A stretch of DNA of 64,000 nucleotides. Source: Lithodes maja (lineage: Eukaryota; Arthropoda; Malacostraca; Decapoda; Lithodidae). The stretch spans positions 1 to 64,000 of the forward strand of contig JBAKBP010012338.1 of NCBI GenBank assembly GCA_037953745.1. Direction: 5' to 3'. This document shows, piece by piece, positions 21,601-31,139 of the stretch; within the stretch, counting starts at the first letter, position 1; each line of letters opens with the position of its first letter. The position numbers were made by a program, and so were the translations under genes. The notes below the pieces were generated by a model, which did not search any database, had not been told where the DNA came from, and saw only the letters and a program-made list of their open reading frames with translations.

Positions 21601-23729
21601 TATGTTCTGTAGTGTCGTCAGCCTACCATCCCGAGAGTCAGGGAGTCTTGGAGCGGTGGCACTCGACCCTGAAGAGTATGCTACGCTGTTACTGTGCAGA
21701 ACATGACACTGATTGGGATTTGGGTCTGCCGTATGTTCTGTTCGCTGCACGTGAAGTCCCAGGAGAGAGCCTGGGGTTCAGTCCAAATCAACTAGTCTTT
21801 GGCCATAATGTGAGAGGACCTTTAAGTATGGTGAAAGAGATCTGGGAGGGCGAAGAGAAGCCGGGGTCTGTACTTAAATATATCCTTGAGAGCCGGGAGA
21901 GACTTATAGGTTGCATGGCAGCGGCAGGTAATAACTTGGTTAATGCACAGGCGGTCATGAAGCACCAGTATGACGCCAAGGTGAAGCTTCGGGAGTTTTC
22001 GGTGGGTCAGGAGGTAATGTTGCTTTTACCTTTGCCTGGACACCCCCTTTCTGCCAAGTTTATTGGGCCGTATGTGGTGGCTAAGAACCTGTCCGACCTT
22101 GATTATCTCGTTGCAACACCTGACCGTAGAAAAAAACATCAGTTATGTCATGTTAACCTCATGAAAGAGTATGTGAGACGCCCCTCAGAGCCTCTCACTG
22201 TCCCTGTGCTGGCCTGCAGCGGCCAGGGTGGAGAAGGAGGTGGGGACAGTCATGCTGCTGAGGAGGATAGCTGGGACTGTGTCATTTCCGCGGAACAGTG
22301 GGCGGGGAATACTGAACAAGAGGCTAGGCAAGCTGTAAGTCACCTGCCTGAGCACCAGGGTGCTGCTGTCCTAGGCCTGTTCAGGTCATACCCCTCTGTT
22401 TTCGCCGAACACCCAGGTCTCACTACTCAGGTAACGCACGACGTGGACGTCGGTGATAATGTGCCCTTCAAGTCAGTGCCCTACCGTGTGCCCCCGGTAA
22501 AGTTGCCAGCTTTACGGGAGGAGTTAAAGTACATGGTTGAGAGAGGGATGATCACTGAAGGTTATGTGAAGTGGACATCACCCGTCACGTTGCAGCCAAA
22601 ACCTGACGGCAAGGTGCGGTTCTGCATAGATTTTCGTAGGCTAAATGGCTTGACCACTACCAACCCTTACCCTTTGCCTCGAGTTGACGACAGCGTGGAC
22701 AAGATAGGGAATGCAAAGTACCTTACTAAAATTGATCTTGTAAAAGGCTACTGGCAAGTACCCCTGTCGGACCGAGCTAAGCAAGTTTGTGGTTTTGTGG
22801 TAGATGGCAAGACCTACCAATGTAACGTAATGCCTTATGGGCTTAAGAACGCACCTGCCACGTTTCAGAACCTGATGAACGATATTTGTGACGAAATCCC
22901 TAACTGCACGGTCTACCTTGATGACGTGATAGTGTATGATGACAATTTTGAAAATCACCTAAGGCACTTAGAGACCCTGTTTGGGAAGTTGCACGATGCT
23001 GGGCTGGTGGTGAACCTGAGGAAGTGCGAGTTTGTAAAGGCTACTGTGCAGTATCTTGGCTTCGTGGTCGGGTTAGGCCGGGTGTGCCCCCCCCTGAGCA
23101 AGATACAGGCTATCAATATGTTTCCCAGGCCCACCACTAAGCGCCAGGTCATGCGGTTCCTAGGTATGATAGGCTATTATAGGCGCTTCATCCGGGGATA
23201 CTCTACTGTCTTAGCACCGTTAACTGATCTACTGTCGAAGTCAGTGAAGTTCTGTTGGGCTGCGGAGTGTCAGAGGGCTTTCGACCTAGTCAAGCACCTG
23301 CTGTGTACACATCCGATTTTGAGAGCCCCAGACTTCTCCAGGAGTTTTCAGCTGGCGACTGATGCCAGCGGTGTGGGTGCCGGGGCAGTGTTACTGCAGA
23401 CTGATTCCGAGGGCTTGGAACACCCAGTGAGCTTCTTTTCTCGCAAGTTTAATTCGGCACAAAGGAATTACTCGACTATAGAGAAGGAGCTTCTTGCTAT
23501 CGTTTTGTCGCTCAAACATTTCGAAGTTTATGTTCCAGCCTACGGCCCGGTAGTGACGATTTATACGGACCATCATCCCTTGAAATTCCTAAATCAGTTT
23601 CACAATCGGAATATGCGGTTGACCAGGTGGTCCCTAATGCTCCAAGAGTATAATCTCAACATTCAGCATATTGCCGGGAGTGAGAACGTGATAGCAGATT
23701 GTCTATCAAGGGTTGATGATCCAGGATAG
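18630..23729 (+). CDS. Gypsy A gag-protease-integrase-RT-RNase H polyprotein (1699 aa)
   Basis: Domain order by residue: gag about 1-460 (capsid-like around 230-420); CCHC knuckle C467, C470, H475, C480; protease D554-T555-G556; integrase zinc module H842, H849, C879, C882; integrase catalytic D913, D972, E1008 with the usual 35-residue last spacing; integrase tail with FSVGQEVMLLLP and FIGPYVV; reverse transcriptase with FRRLNGLTTTNPYPLPRVDD and the active site Y1429-L-D1431-D1432; RNase H with TDAS (D1578) and YTDHHPLKFL. The RT sequence is Ty3/Gypsy type, but integrase precedes it, the Copia-like order of Gmr1-like elements. The frame is intact. A second ATG nine codons downstream (MSNDSS) lines up with MSGPST of family B and may be the real start. 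There is no env. Confidence 0.95.
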   Translation: MNSNCITSTMSNDSSFTGEDNTVQPSDQQVQQMFREGSIISGERDARAFLQTPLTEQRLQAIDCYGLRCLATVLGRDCPDSWPKKNLVACLLGDGDGAVGGVGSWGVPSKPPFHSTPELGPQPASLSTMQQEGSQGQAGLPVNTSRCGSPILCSPPPGLSPEMLFQLELAKFKLQETQIQQASIERIEVARIQANQDATRYQAEMDVEKSRVETTGRHLGGGHWVTDSLSHLIKLVPAFDETAVTEFFARFEKKCREYDWPEVKWAALVSSRLVGKGLKAYDALSLDESVVYGLVKEAVLRAYELQPETYRLKFRGVNKKSDVSFMEHARDLTDAGNNWFRSEHAESAEEIKQLFYLEQFYKCTGTDLTLNIKEKCPKTVEEAAKMADLRLSLIRGCGAAQRAESGQKGRYTPPTRVFDNNKSYDTHNHTKCIAPNNTYKHKPLPFTKGQAPSSPAQGKKPIGDVKCYKCQKLGHYSRECPSNTPAKPVSLVHSIGVSLKAAATARGRLSAAEAHAVKKRTEGSTPVRDTFCSHRGHGFVSWGSELRRVDLLRDTGASQTLLRNFTGKPINAARVVVVQGINATRSYPLVRLELRVGEVCRELDVGIVECLPVEGVDLLLGNDFAVPTSGTPPLVVAERAADVDGENREWVGRCQQDEMACVVTRSRSAAPAQPSTQPRGQWRKDQEKVAKGRKRDIDSAALLGDSVLGPIINTGVDSGPDMGCNKAELGKTSREARAVARATKAVEPTSRGNVLLQNHLDALTPRDISEQQLQDASLARYSNGAIELEEDGDAKPGDFFRLNRILYRRFLDPKSKWEGGARVVDQVVVPNKYRESLLCLAHDVPVAGHLGVTKTLAALGRFFWWPGVKADVCAWVAGCATCQTTGKPNQTIPKAPLFPIPVTGPPFSKVVVDLVGPFPPTSSGNKFLLTIMDVAKRYPDAYPMRNGSAKAVVKNLLLFCSRYGFPREVQSDQGSNFTSKLFKQTLQLHGICSVVSSAYHPESQGVLERWHSTLKSMLRCYCAEHDTDWDLGLPYVLFAAREVPGESLGFSPNQLVFGHNVRGPLSMVKEIWEGEEKPGSVLKYILESRERLIGCMAAAGNNLVNAQAVMKHQYDAKVKLREFSVGQEVMLLLPLPGHPLSAKFIGPYVVAKNLSDLDYLVATPDRRKKHQLCHVNLMKEYVRRPSEPLTVPVLACSGQGGEGGGDSHAAEEDSWDCVISAEQWAGNTEQEARQAVSHLPEHQGAAVLGLFRSYPSVFAEHPGLTTQVTHDVDVGDNVPFKSVPYRVPPVKLPALREELKYMVERGMITEGYVKWTSPVTLQPKPDGKVRFCIDFRRLNGLTTTNPYPLPRVDDSVDKIGNAKYLTKIDLVKGYWQVPLSDRAKQVCGFVVDGKTYQCNVMPYGLKNAPATFQNLMNDICDEIPNCTVYLDDVIVYDDNFENHLRHLETLFGKLHDAGLVVNLRKCEFVKATVQYLGFVVGLGRVCPPLSKIQAINMFPRPTTKRQVMRFLGMIGYYRRFIRGYSTVLAPLTDLLSKSVKFCWAAECQRAFDLVKHLLCTHPILRAPDFSRSFQLATDASGVGAGAVLLQTDSEGLEHPVSFFSRKFNSAQRNYSTIEKELLAIVLSLKHFEVYVPAYGPVVTIYTDHHPLKFLNQFHNRNMRLTRWSLMLQEYNLNIQHIAGSENVIADCLSRVDDPG

Positions 23730-24010
23730 TCGTGCACGGTGTGTGGGTTGAGCAGGAGTAAAATTAGGCTATCATAACGCCGTCCAAAAAGATTATAAAA
23801 CAATAAAATAAACGAGAAAATTTTGTTTTAGTTTTGTAAGTCTTTATTGTTGTAGCATGATGCATGCGATATTGTGTTTTATGTATAATTCACACTTCAG
23901 TTGTTGTGCACCTTTTGCAATTAGTGGCAGCTAAGGGTAGCGGGTCGGTTGGTTGCCTGTCAGATTTTGATAATGCTTCTAAGGTCGATTATCTAAAGTC
24001 TTGGGGGGGC
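23730..24010 (+). other. Gypsy A1 3' untranslated leader and polypurine tract
   Basis: Non-coding between the pol stop and the 3' LTR. The polypurine tract TTGGGGGGG at about 24001-24009 directly precedes the LTR and would prime plus-strand synthesis. Confidence 0.8.
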
Positions 24011-25818
24011 TGTGACGCACCCAGTGCGTGGCAACGTAACCTGATTGTACTCCTTGGTACTCCACTGTACCACCACGGTACCACGTTGTACCATGCTGGC
24101 TGCTTATATTGAGTGTGACAACGTATAACTATGTTCTTTGTATCTCTGCAAAGGTCTCGTCATTTGCTAACCAGTGGTGGGTTTTGTTTTAAGCCATGTC
24201 GAGACCTTCCATTTAATATGTAGTATCAATAGAGAAGTTGATAGATAAGACAGTGGGAATTCAGAGAGAGAGAGTGAGTTAGACTTCAGAGCGAGAGGGT
24301 AGCGGTGCGCCACGCTGCCGGGGGGGTGGTTGCCAGACGTATGGACCGGTTGGCAGCCCTGCGCTTATAGCTAGGTGCGACAGGGTTGGTAGTACATTGC
24401 CGCCTGCCTATGCTGCTTGGGCTGCCCATGTTGTCGTACAGCACATTGCCTGGAGGCTCGCTGTGTGCTCTATGACCAGGTTGCCTAGAACCTTTGAGAT
24501 TCTAACATCCCTTGCCCTCTCTCCCAATTTCTCACGGTTGCACTCTTTCTCTCTGACGACATTACTCTCATTTCATTCTTCTCTCTATTTAAATGCATAC
24601 CCTTCCCTTGAGGTCCTAAAGGAGTTTCAGCACTCACCTCTCGTATTACTCTTAGGACAAGCATATATTTACATGTATTAGATTTAAGGGGTTAATGTGA
24701 ACAGCGATCTTCTTGATGAGGATAGTTGGTGAACGTTCTACATGTTCACGAGTTATATGCCCAGCTCATCATCCAATTTGTGACTAGACTAGTGCCATGT
24801 GTAAGAGCCCGACCATGCCCAGGAGTTGTCTGTAGAGGGGTGAGGACTTAGCCTTGATTTGCCTACCGAGCCAGGAGCGAGTGTAGTACCAGAGACTACA
24901 GCTCGCTCGTAGTGCCGGTATAGTAGAGTAACGTAATTTATCTGTCCTTGTGTTCTCTGCAGTCTTTTCCTGGGTTCTCGCTTTCGGTGCTGGGACTCGT
25001 TGTTCCTGTGACTTGGCCTGCTAGCTAGAACACATGGGGATGATGAGTGGGTTATATCTTTATTTTACTATGCATTGCAGCTCTCTTTAAGTTTATGTAT
25101 GTAACACTTTACAATACACATTACTCACACACAAGACAACACTATTAATACTTTCATGTATCAATTAACTGCACTGTCGTTTTGCTGCTGTGTCCGGAGT
25201 TCTGTTGCGTAGGGCGCATACAGACTCAGAGGGGAGACAGAGTGAGAGAAGCGAAGTAGCCTATGCGGTAGTATGCTACCGGCGCAGTACTGTTGCCGGC
25301 AACCTTTTAGTTATTCCAAGTATAGATTCATTATTACAATAAGTGACTACTATTTATGTTCCTTCCATGTGTATTATTAGGTATCTACTGGATCATGAAC
25401 ATCTTGTATGCTACATGCTAGTGCATGTTAGTAGGGGACAGTTATTCTAGTGCACGCGCTTTCAAGTAGGCGTGTACATTTGTTATTTAGCATTTCACTG
25501 TCATACCTTTAGCCTGCTTCTATTCTACATTATTAGAGGCTTAATATTAACGTAGTTTCTTGAGTATTGCATTTCTTTAGTCATAACGTAACCTATAAAT
25601 GTCTGAGGGAGTTTAGCCTCATAGCCTACCCCTGTTGTACACTTTCGCCGAGTTAAGGTACCTCGTTACCATAGACGATAACTCTGTAGGGCGTTGGTGC
25701 TTTTGTTGTCTGGAGCATATAGTATTTGGGACTGGAATCGAGCGTGTCGTTGTCACATAAGCCATTTCTGTCCTACGATCAAGAATCCCGAATATGTATT
25801 GCCGATCCAGCCGTAACA
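24011..25818 (+). repeat. Gypsy A1 3' LTR
   Basis: 1808 bp, the same length and, wherever compared, the same sequence as the 5' LTR. It is followed by ATATAT, which duplicates the left flank. Confidence 0.95.
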
Positions 25819-26275
25819 ATATATTCCTCGAAACCCGGGTGTTTTGGCCGAAAAACGTCTAGGCTAGGCTACCGTATATTCGTTAATCAGACTGCTTCCC
25901 GCATTCCCGCGCATCCCCAAGCGTAGCTGTGTTATTTACCTGTAGAATGGCATTAAGTAGAGCTCTCTAAGTCAACTGGTTGAGCTGTGATGATGATTTC
26001 ATTGGAGATAACTTTATGGCCAAAACAGCCACTTTACACCACTTTTCGATACTTAACAACAACATACAGGCACACACGAACAAGCGACGCTCTCCTTCTT
26101 GTGGCCGGAGATGCGGAGCGTCGGTCCAGCCGGCTGTTGTTTACATGCGTCGGACCGACGCCTCGCACACCAAGCTCACAGGCTGTGACGTCATGGGTGT
26201 TTAAGAGGCCTTCCGGGTACCTGTTATATGCTTTTTTATGGGCGTTCAAGAGCCCTTCCGGGAACAGAGGGTTAA

Positions 26276-27353
26276 GCCAGCATGGGCCATTCCACCACAA
26301 CGCAGAAGATTCAAGAAATTTAGCAGAGACACCACGAGTAATGCAGTCACTTGGATTCTCTTTGGTAGACACATACCGGAACTGTGCGGTTGGGAGCAGG
26401 GTACGAATTTCGTCGACACGGTTGGTGACGTACACTGGTAGCTTCTTTCGGCTATGTAACCAGTAGAGCGTAATTTGGCTGTCACTCCATATAACCGTCT
26501 CCGAGATATTTAGCAAATTTTTAAAAGTTTCCTCTACAAAGTGAACGAGTCTAGCAGCCAACAGAACTGCAGTCAGCTCTAATTTTGGGATGGAAAGAGA
26601 TTTGATCGGGGCGACTTTCGCCTTCGCCATGACTAGACGGCTGCCACTTGTGTCAACAAAGTATTTGGGCGGGTGCCCAACCCCGAAAAGGGTTGAAATA
26701 GGGGAGCTATCCCCCCGCCAAAGGCGGCTTTCTAGGGCCTTTCCTAGCTGATGCTGAGAGGATTGGGTTCTAGTCATGTGGTGATGGGTGGTCTATCAGA
26801 GTGAGAACTGAGCGATCTCTGCCATACCCATAGCTTACTCTGACTGTTCCTTTTACTTATATATTTTCTAGATCTCAAGTGACGGCGTCTCTTGCGTGGA
26901 TTGACCTCCTAATCTACCAAGATTGGAAGCCAAAGCGTCACATCTTTCCTTTGCCCCTCAACTTTCTCTTCATAATTGCTGAGGGGCACAGGGCCCTGGG
27001 TGGGGCTTTGGCTTCCCGGGCGTTTCCGCACCCTCCTCAGCTCCCCGCCATGGAGTGGCTTCGGTCACCCAGGCTTTATTGTGGTCGGCAGGGAGGGTTC
27101 TGTGGGGGCGCTCGGTTACGGCCTTGGCCTTGCTCGGGGCCTTGGGGCTGTTCGGCCAGGCAGCTTGAGGAAAAACAACAACAACAACAACAACAAAGTA
27201 TATGGCGGTGCCGTACGCGACCTTGCTAGCGTCTGAGAAGGCATGAATGGAAACAGGATGGTCCATGACAACTCTCCGAGGAAAATTAAAACCCTTACAG
27301 AGACGAAGATCCGAAGTAACGTCTTCCCACTCCTGAACCAGATCGCCAGTCAA
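26276..27353 (-). pseudogene. BEL/Pao RNase H region, interrupted by a SINE
   Basis: The first part (27195-27353) reads GDLVQEWEDVTSDLRLCKGF and HAFSDASKVAYGTAIYF, the start of the BEL RNase H with its aspartate. After the SINE the frame continues from 26664 with SGSRLVMAKAKVAPIKSLSI, LELTAVLLAARLV, VIWSDSQITLYWL and PSDCITRGVSA, typical of the connection between RNase H and integrase. It ends at the TTAA junction near 26275 (GPCWLN). A TAG stop at 27356-27358 separates it from the upstream frame. Confidence 0.8.
26665..27194 (+). mobile_element. SINE, apparently full-length copy
   Basis: 530 bp flanked by AAAGTAT at 26658-26664 and 27195-27201. The BEL frame ends and resumes exactly at these copies. 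The 3' half, from TTTCCTTTGCCCCTC at about 26945, matches the SINE at 4210-4452, and the tail is (AAC)n. The 5' half has GC-rich hairpins (GGGCGGGTGCCC, CCCCGCCAAAGGCGG) and no tRNA-like A and B boxes that I can defend. It might be a composite of two short elements. Confidence 0.8.
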
Positions 27354-27356
27354 AAC

Positions 27357-28769
27357 CTAATCCCAACCTAATTTTATCCTCCATAATTGCTGAAGAAATA
27401 ATCTTGATTTGATCGACACTGGTAGAACTATCCCCAAGGGGTCAAAAAGTTTAGCCATCATACTCAAGCAAATCCGTTTTGTAATCTGCGAATAATGCGC
27501 ATACTGAACGCCGTATGAGAGGGTAACGGTATCCTCATACGACGATAGTGCTTGACGCTCAACCTGTGAGTATTCCTTAGGGGTTATCCCGATGTGATCT
27601 AATTCCCACAAAATGTGTAAGTCATTTTTGCATGGTGGAATATTACCAGTGGACATGTATTCGTCCATTGGGTTTACTGCTACATTCAATACAGTAATTA
27701 CTTCTGTGCTGGAGCTGGTAGGTTGTGCCACATATGAACCACTGATGGCATACCCGTACTTGGTAGGAAGCAGAATTAGGCTACCTGACCTTTTATACCC
27801 AGGTCGCACTATATTGTAGTAGTGATCCGCACCGATAAGCAGCTCCAGCCGACCTGTGTCCGTTGCGTGAGGATCGGCTAATTTTATGCCTTTACTTTGT
27901 AAACTAACCAGTGTAGACTTTAGGTTAAGTTCACCTTTATGTTCTGGCAATTCATCAACCACTATTGCGTCTAGATGATGAAATTTACCTCTGTGTTTGT
28001 ATTGCAGTGCCACAACATTATATTCCCTAGAGGCCTGTTTCCCGGTAAATCCGTGAAGACATAACTCCTCAGTTCCTTTAGAAATGTAGGAAAGGGAGGA
28101 TAGAACAGAAGACTTCACAAAGGTCCTCTGAGAACATTGGTCAAGTAGCAATCTGATTTTAACACAATTATTATCCTTACCCTTTACCGGCAGCTGTACG
28201 GTGGGCAAGATTACTGTATTTTTACCTGTGGCAATGGACATTGTAGTTGGAGTAGCAGCAGTCTGCTCTCTCTTGGTGTTATCCTCCGCTGGTCTACTTT
28301 CTTTCCCTTGTTTTTGTATACACAGGGAATGAAAGTGTTTGCCCTTACAAAACTTGCAGCTTCTTACGTTAGGATTAGTACAACCCGAATGGCCATGGTC
28401 TTTTGACAAGCACCCAGTGCAGAGACGTAGTTGACGGGCTCTTTTAACTTTAATATACTTCATACACTTGTACCATAAATGATTGGTGCCACTACACAGA
28501 ACACAGTTGAATCTCCTGTACTCACTTTGGGCGGTAAATGTTGCCGTAGCCATGGGTGTACCCCCTACTCTGTCTTGACCCGCCATATTGTACACTTCAG
28601 CCTGGAGGCAATGAGTGAATTTCTTATAATCCAGGCTTAAGTCTCCCATCTCCCATTTTATGGTTTCTTTTAGTGGTGATGGTAACTTATTGACAAGAGT
28701 CACCACACAAAATTCCTCCAAACAAATACCATGGCTAATGATTGACCTCATCACACTCTGTATTGGCAT
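27357..28769 (-). pseudogene. BEL gag C-terminus, protease and RT remnant; RT core deleted
   Basis: The 470-codon frame contains the end of gag with cysteine-rich fingers (NCVLCSGTNHLWYKC, LCTGCLSKDHGHSGC, CKFCKGKHFHSLC), the protease (IRLLLDQCSQRTFV, where a glycine is usual at the cysteine), and the beginning of RT (LWELDHIGITPKEYS). It then jumps directly to SQITKRICLSMMAKLFDPLG, which normally follows the RT palm. About 300 residues including the YxDD site are missing without loss of frame at the junction (about 27510). The element could not copy itself. The start is a frameshift, not a real ATG: the gag sequence continues from the frame at 28735-29409. Confidence 0.8.
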
Positions 28770-29409
28770 AGAAGTCCTTCAGGTCAGCTGTTTGGTGTTT
28801 GGGTGACACTAATTGATTGAATTTGGTAACATAAGCTGCCTTGATTCGATCTGGATGCCCATATGTCTCTTGCAGGAGCTCAATTGCTGGGGCATAGCTT
28901 GCACTTTCGATTATGAATCCTTCGACTAGCTTATGTGCATCACCCTGAAGCTGACCCTTTAGATAGGTGAAGCGTTGTATATCTGTGAGGTCGGGATTGT
29001 CATGGATGGTACACTTGAACATCTCCCAAAATCCCGACCACATGGTGGCATCACCTTCAAATTTTGAGAGAGTAAGATGTGGTAATTTGACTGCGGATTT
29101 CTTTGGCTCTTTCTTGACCTCCTTCTTGACCTCTGTAATCAAGATCCCCTTCAGTGTGGCAACGATTACTTGTATGCCCTCCATATATAGGGTATCCTCT
29201 CTGATCACCTTGATATACTCGGCGTCCTCGTATGTATCGGCCAGGTCCTCCTGTGTGACCTCATACTTGTCAAGTTGCTTTTGAATACTGAGCAACCTGG
29301 CCTCCACCTCCACTCTAGACGCCGAATCAAGGAATCCGTCAATATCAGAGGTTAAGACCGTCAAAGAGCCCTTAAGTCCAGCCCGACGCTTTTGTACACT
29401 TTTAGCCAT
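28735..29409 (-). pseudogene. BEL/Pao gag, N-terminal part
   Basis: 224 codons from an ATG at 29409: MAKSVQKRRAGLKGSLTVLT, a helical region, then LPHLTLSKFEGDATMWSGFW and DIQRFTYLKGQLQGDAHKLV, the conserved gag core of BEL/Pao elements. Near 28745 the frame shifts, and the rest of gag continues in the frame at 27357-28769. The ATG is the first in the frame and fits the family start. Confidence 0.8.
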
Positions 29410-30166
29410 GATTATACGGGAAGGAAATCTAATGACGTTAAATCAAACTATCAATGCCAGACCGAATAAGTTGCGGCCAACAATACAGTACTCCGAGAAA
29501 TCAAATTAAATCGCGAGCCGAAAATAAAACACCCTCACGAAATGCGGAATAAGAATTGTGCGCAATGTAGACTAGCAATCTGGAGCTTTTCAATTTAACT
29601 CCTTACATAATAGTTATGAAATTATAGAATCATTACGCCATAAGTTAGAAAAGCCGGGAGGGAAATTTAGTACAATACAGTATAGGCCAAAAGTCTCCAG
29701 ATGTCAAAAAGAGAGGTACCGTTTAAAGTTATAATAAATTCAAGAATTTTAAGAGAGAGAGAGCCTATAGGGTAATTGAAACAGGCTAAACTCAATGGGT
29801 ACCGCTAATTTTATATTATTAAATTTAATAAATGTGAAAATTGTACACAAGAAAAGTTCATCTCAAGAAGTCACAAGGAAAAAAGTTTTGAGTTGGATTA
29901 ACACACACTCAGCCTATCAGCTATCATATTACCCCGCCTCCAGGGCACACGACGAGAGAAGAATTTAGAATGACATGTGAATCAAAATAAAGAAGTTATT
30001 GGACAGTATAAATTTGATATAGAATGAATAACCTTAACCTTTGAAATTATTATACAGTACAGTATGGATGATTTGAATCTTAGTGCCAATCAATTGTTAT
30101 ATAATTTGGGCCTAAAGGGTTTACAATCAAAATTTAATTAATATACTGTACCGATTTGAAGGATTA
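29410..30166. other. BEL leader, no gene seen
   Basis: AT-rich sequence between the SGNH-like frame and gag. There is a short (GA)n run near 29753-29763. Nothing else is recognisable. Confidence 0.5.
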
Positions 30167-30616
30167 TTAATCTAGGCTATACTGATTTTGTTGATCAACT
30201 CTAACGTCATGGTGGGCAAACATCTCGTCGTATGACCTGGCGACCATGGCATATTCGTCTGGCATAAAGCACCGACGACAGGTGGCCAGGATCTCCGAAT
30301 AGAGACGCTTTGATGCCTCGTGCGTGAGGTGTACCCCGTCGGGACTGAAGTCAGCCTCAGAGGTATTCATTGACTGATAGCACTCCCGGGTGAATGGGAT
30401 ATGGCGCTTTAGCCATCGGTTAACCGCATTTCTAATGCGGTTAAACTCGTCCGTAGAGACCCCTCGTGGAGCCTGCCGCTTCTCCACCCCAATCACCCGG
30501 ACTTCTCCCCCCGAGAGCCGCACCACCTCCTCAGCTAGGACCTCGATCCCCTCCGCAATCCCTCTCGGACTGACCCCGCTCCTTATCTCATTTCCTCCTA
30601 TCACCAAGAAGGTCAA
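30167..30616 (-). pseudogene. SGNH/GDSL hydrolase-like fragment in the BEL leader
   Basis: About 149 codons. TFLVIGGNEIRSG fits block III of SGNH hydrolases (the GxND segment, here with glutamate), and FSPDGVHLTHEASKRLY fits block V, with the catalytic aspartate and histidine. Block I with the serine (GDS) is missing: upstream the frame runs into 23 consecutive C residues (30620-30642 on this strand) and then the BEL primer site. So it is a 5'-truncated or wrongly assembled esterase domain. SGNH-type esterase domains are known in ORF1 of some LINEs; one before gag in BEL would be unusual. It could also be an unrelated gene fragment captured by the element. Confidence 0.6.
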
Positions 30617-30619
30617 GTC

Positions 30620-30642
30620 GGGGGGGGGGGGGGGGGGGGGGG
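30620..30642. repeat. Run of 23 G residues
   Basis: A perfect mononucleotide run exactly at the truncated edge of the SGNH-like frame. Such runs are unstable and often wrong in assemblies, so its length should not be trusted. Confidence 0.9.
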
Positions 30643-30675
30643 TTGCAAACTAGTGAAAGGTCGAAGGACCAATTA

Positions 30676-31139
30676 TATGGCTAATTTAGATAAGTGGACT
30701 GTATATTTGATAATGAATAAGTATTAACCATATAGAAATATAATTACCCTTTGATGAACTCAGCTGGTGATTGGAGGATGGCGGAAAATAGGCTAGATGA
30801 CTGGAAGTGGTTAGTATAGTAAACAAAGTATGAAAAGAGGCTACAATAGGCTAGGATAGGCTAGATATTTACGTTAAGTTTGTGCTAACTAACAAAGATG
30901 ATTATGTAATGACTATATGGAATATGAGATGAAAGTGAAGCGAAAACACCTGATTATGAAACTATAGGAAGAAGGCTTAGCGTGTGTAGCTGGGACGGAG
31001 GTTGGTTGGAGAGTGCGCGAGCGCGTTATGTTCGTCTCTGTCGTGACATACCGCGCACACGCATAACATATGGAAAATGTATCCCATCTTTTTTACAATG
31101 AGATACTTATAAACAATCTTAAATAATACAAATATATAT
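30676..31139 (-). repeat. BEL 5' LTR, inner part
   Basis: Matches 14096 to about 14560 of the other LTR. It is cut in its (AT)n run by Gypsy A2; the remainder lies at 50661-50857. Confidence 0.85.

Larger units (their letters stand above)
16578..25818 (+). mobile_element. Gypsy A1: complete Gmr1-like LTR retrotransposon
   Basis: Two LTRs of 1808 bp each (16578-18385, 24011-25818) begin TGTGACGCACC and end CCGTAACA. The primer-binding site TGGCGACCTTG lies three bases after the 5' LTR, and a polypurine tract TTGGGGGGG precedes the 3' LTR. ATATAT flanks both ends. A single 1699-codon frame fills the interior. I saw no differences between the two LTRs wherever I compared them, so the insertion is recent. 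It sits inside the MITE at 16547-26271. Confidence 0.95.
16547..26271. mobile_element. TTAA-flanked piggyBac-like MITE, split by Gypsy A1
   Basis: TTAA at 16543-16546 and 26272-26275 flanks ends that are imperfect inverted repeats: CCCTCCAGCCCCGG on the left and CCGGGAACAGAGGG on the right. The BEL reading ends in CWLN on one side and resumes in DPNEW on the other, so the insertion is TTAA-precise. Without Gypsy A1 the element is about 480 bp. The right end contains a subterminal pair GGCCTTCCGGG and GCCCTTCCGGG. No transposase is present. Confidence 0.75.

Noticed and set aside
18630..23729. Endogenous retrovirus with an envelope gene
   Set aside because: Nothing follows RNase H but a short non-coding region and the LTR; there is no env-like frame in either Gypsy family.
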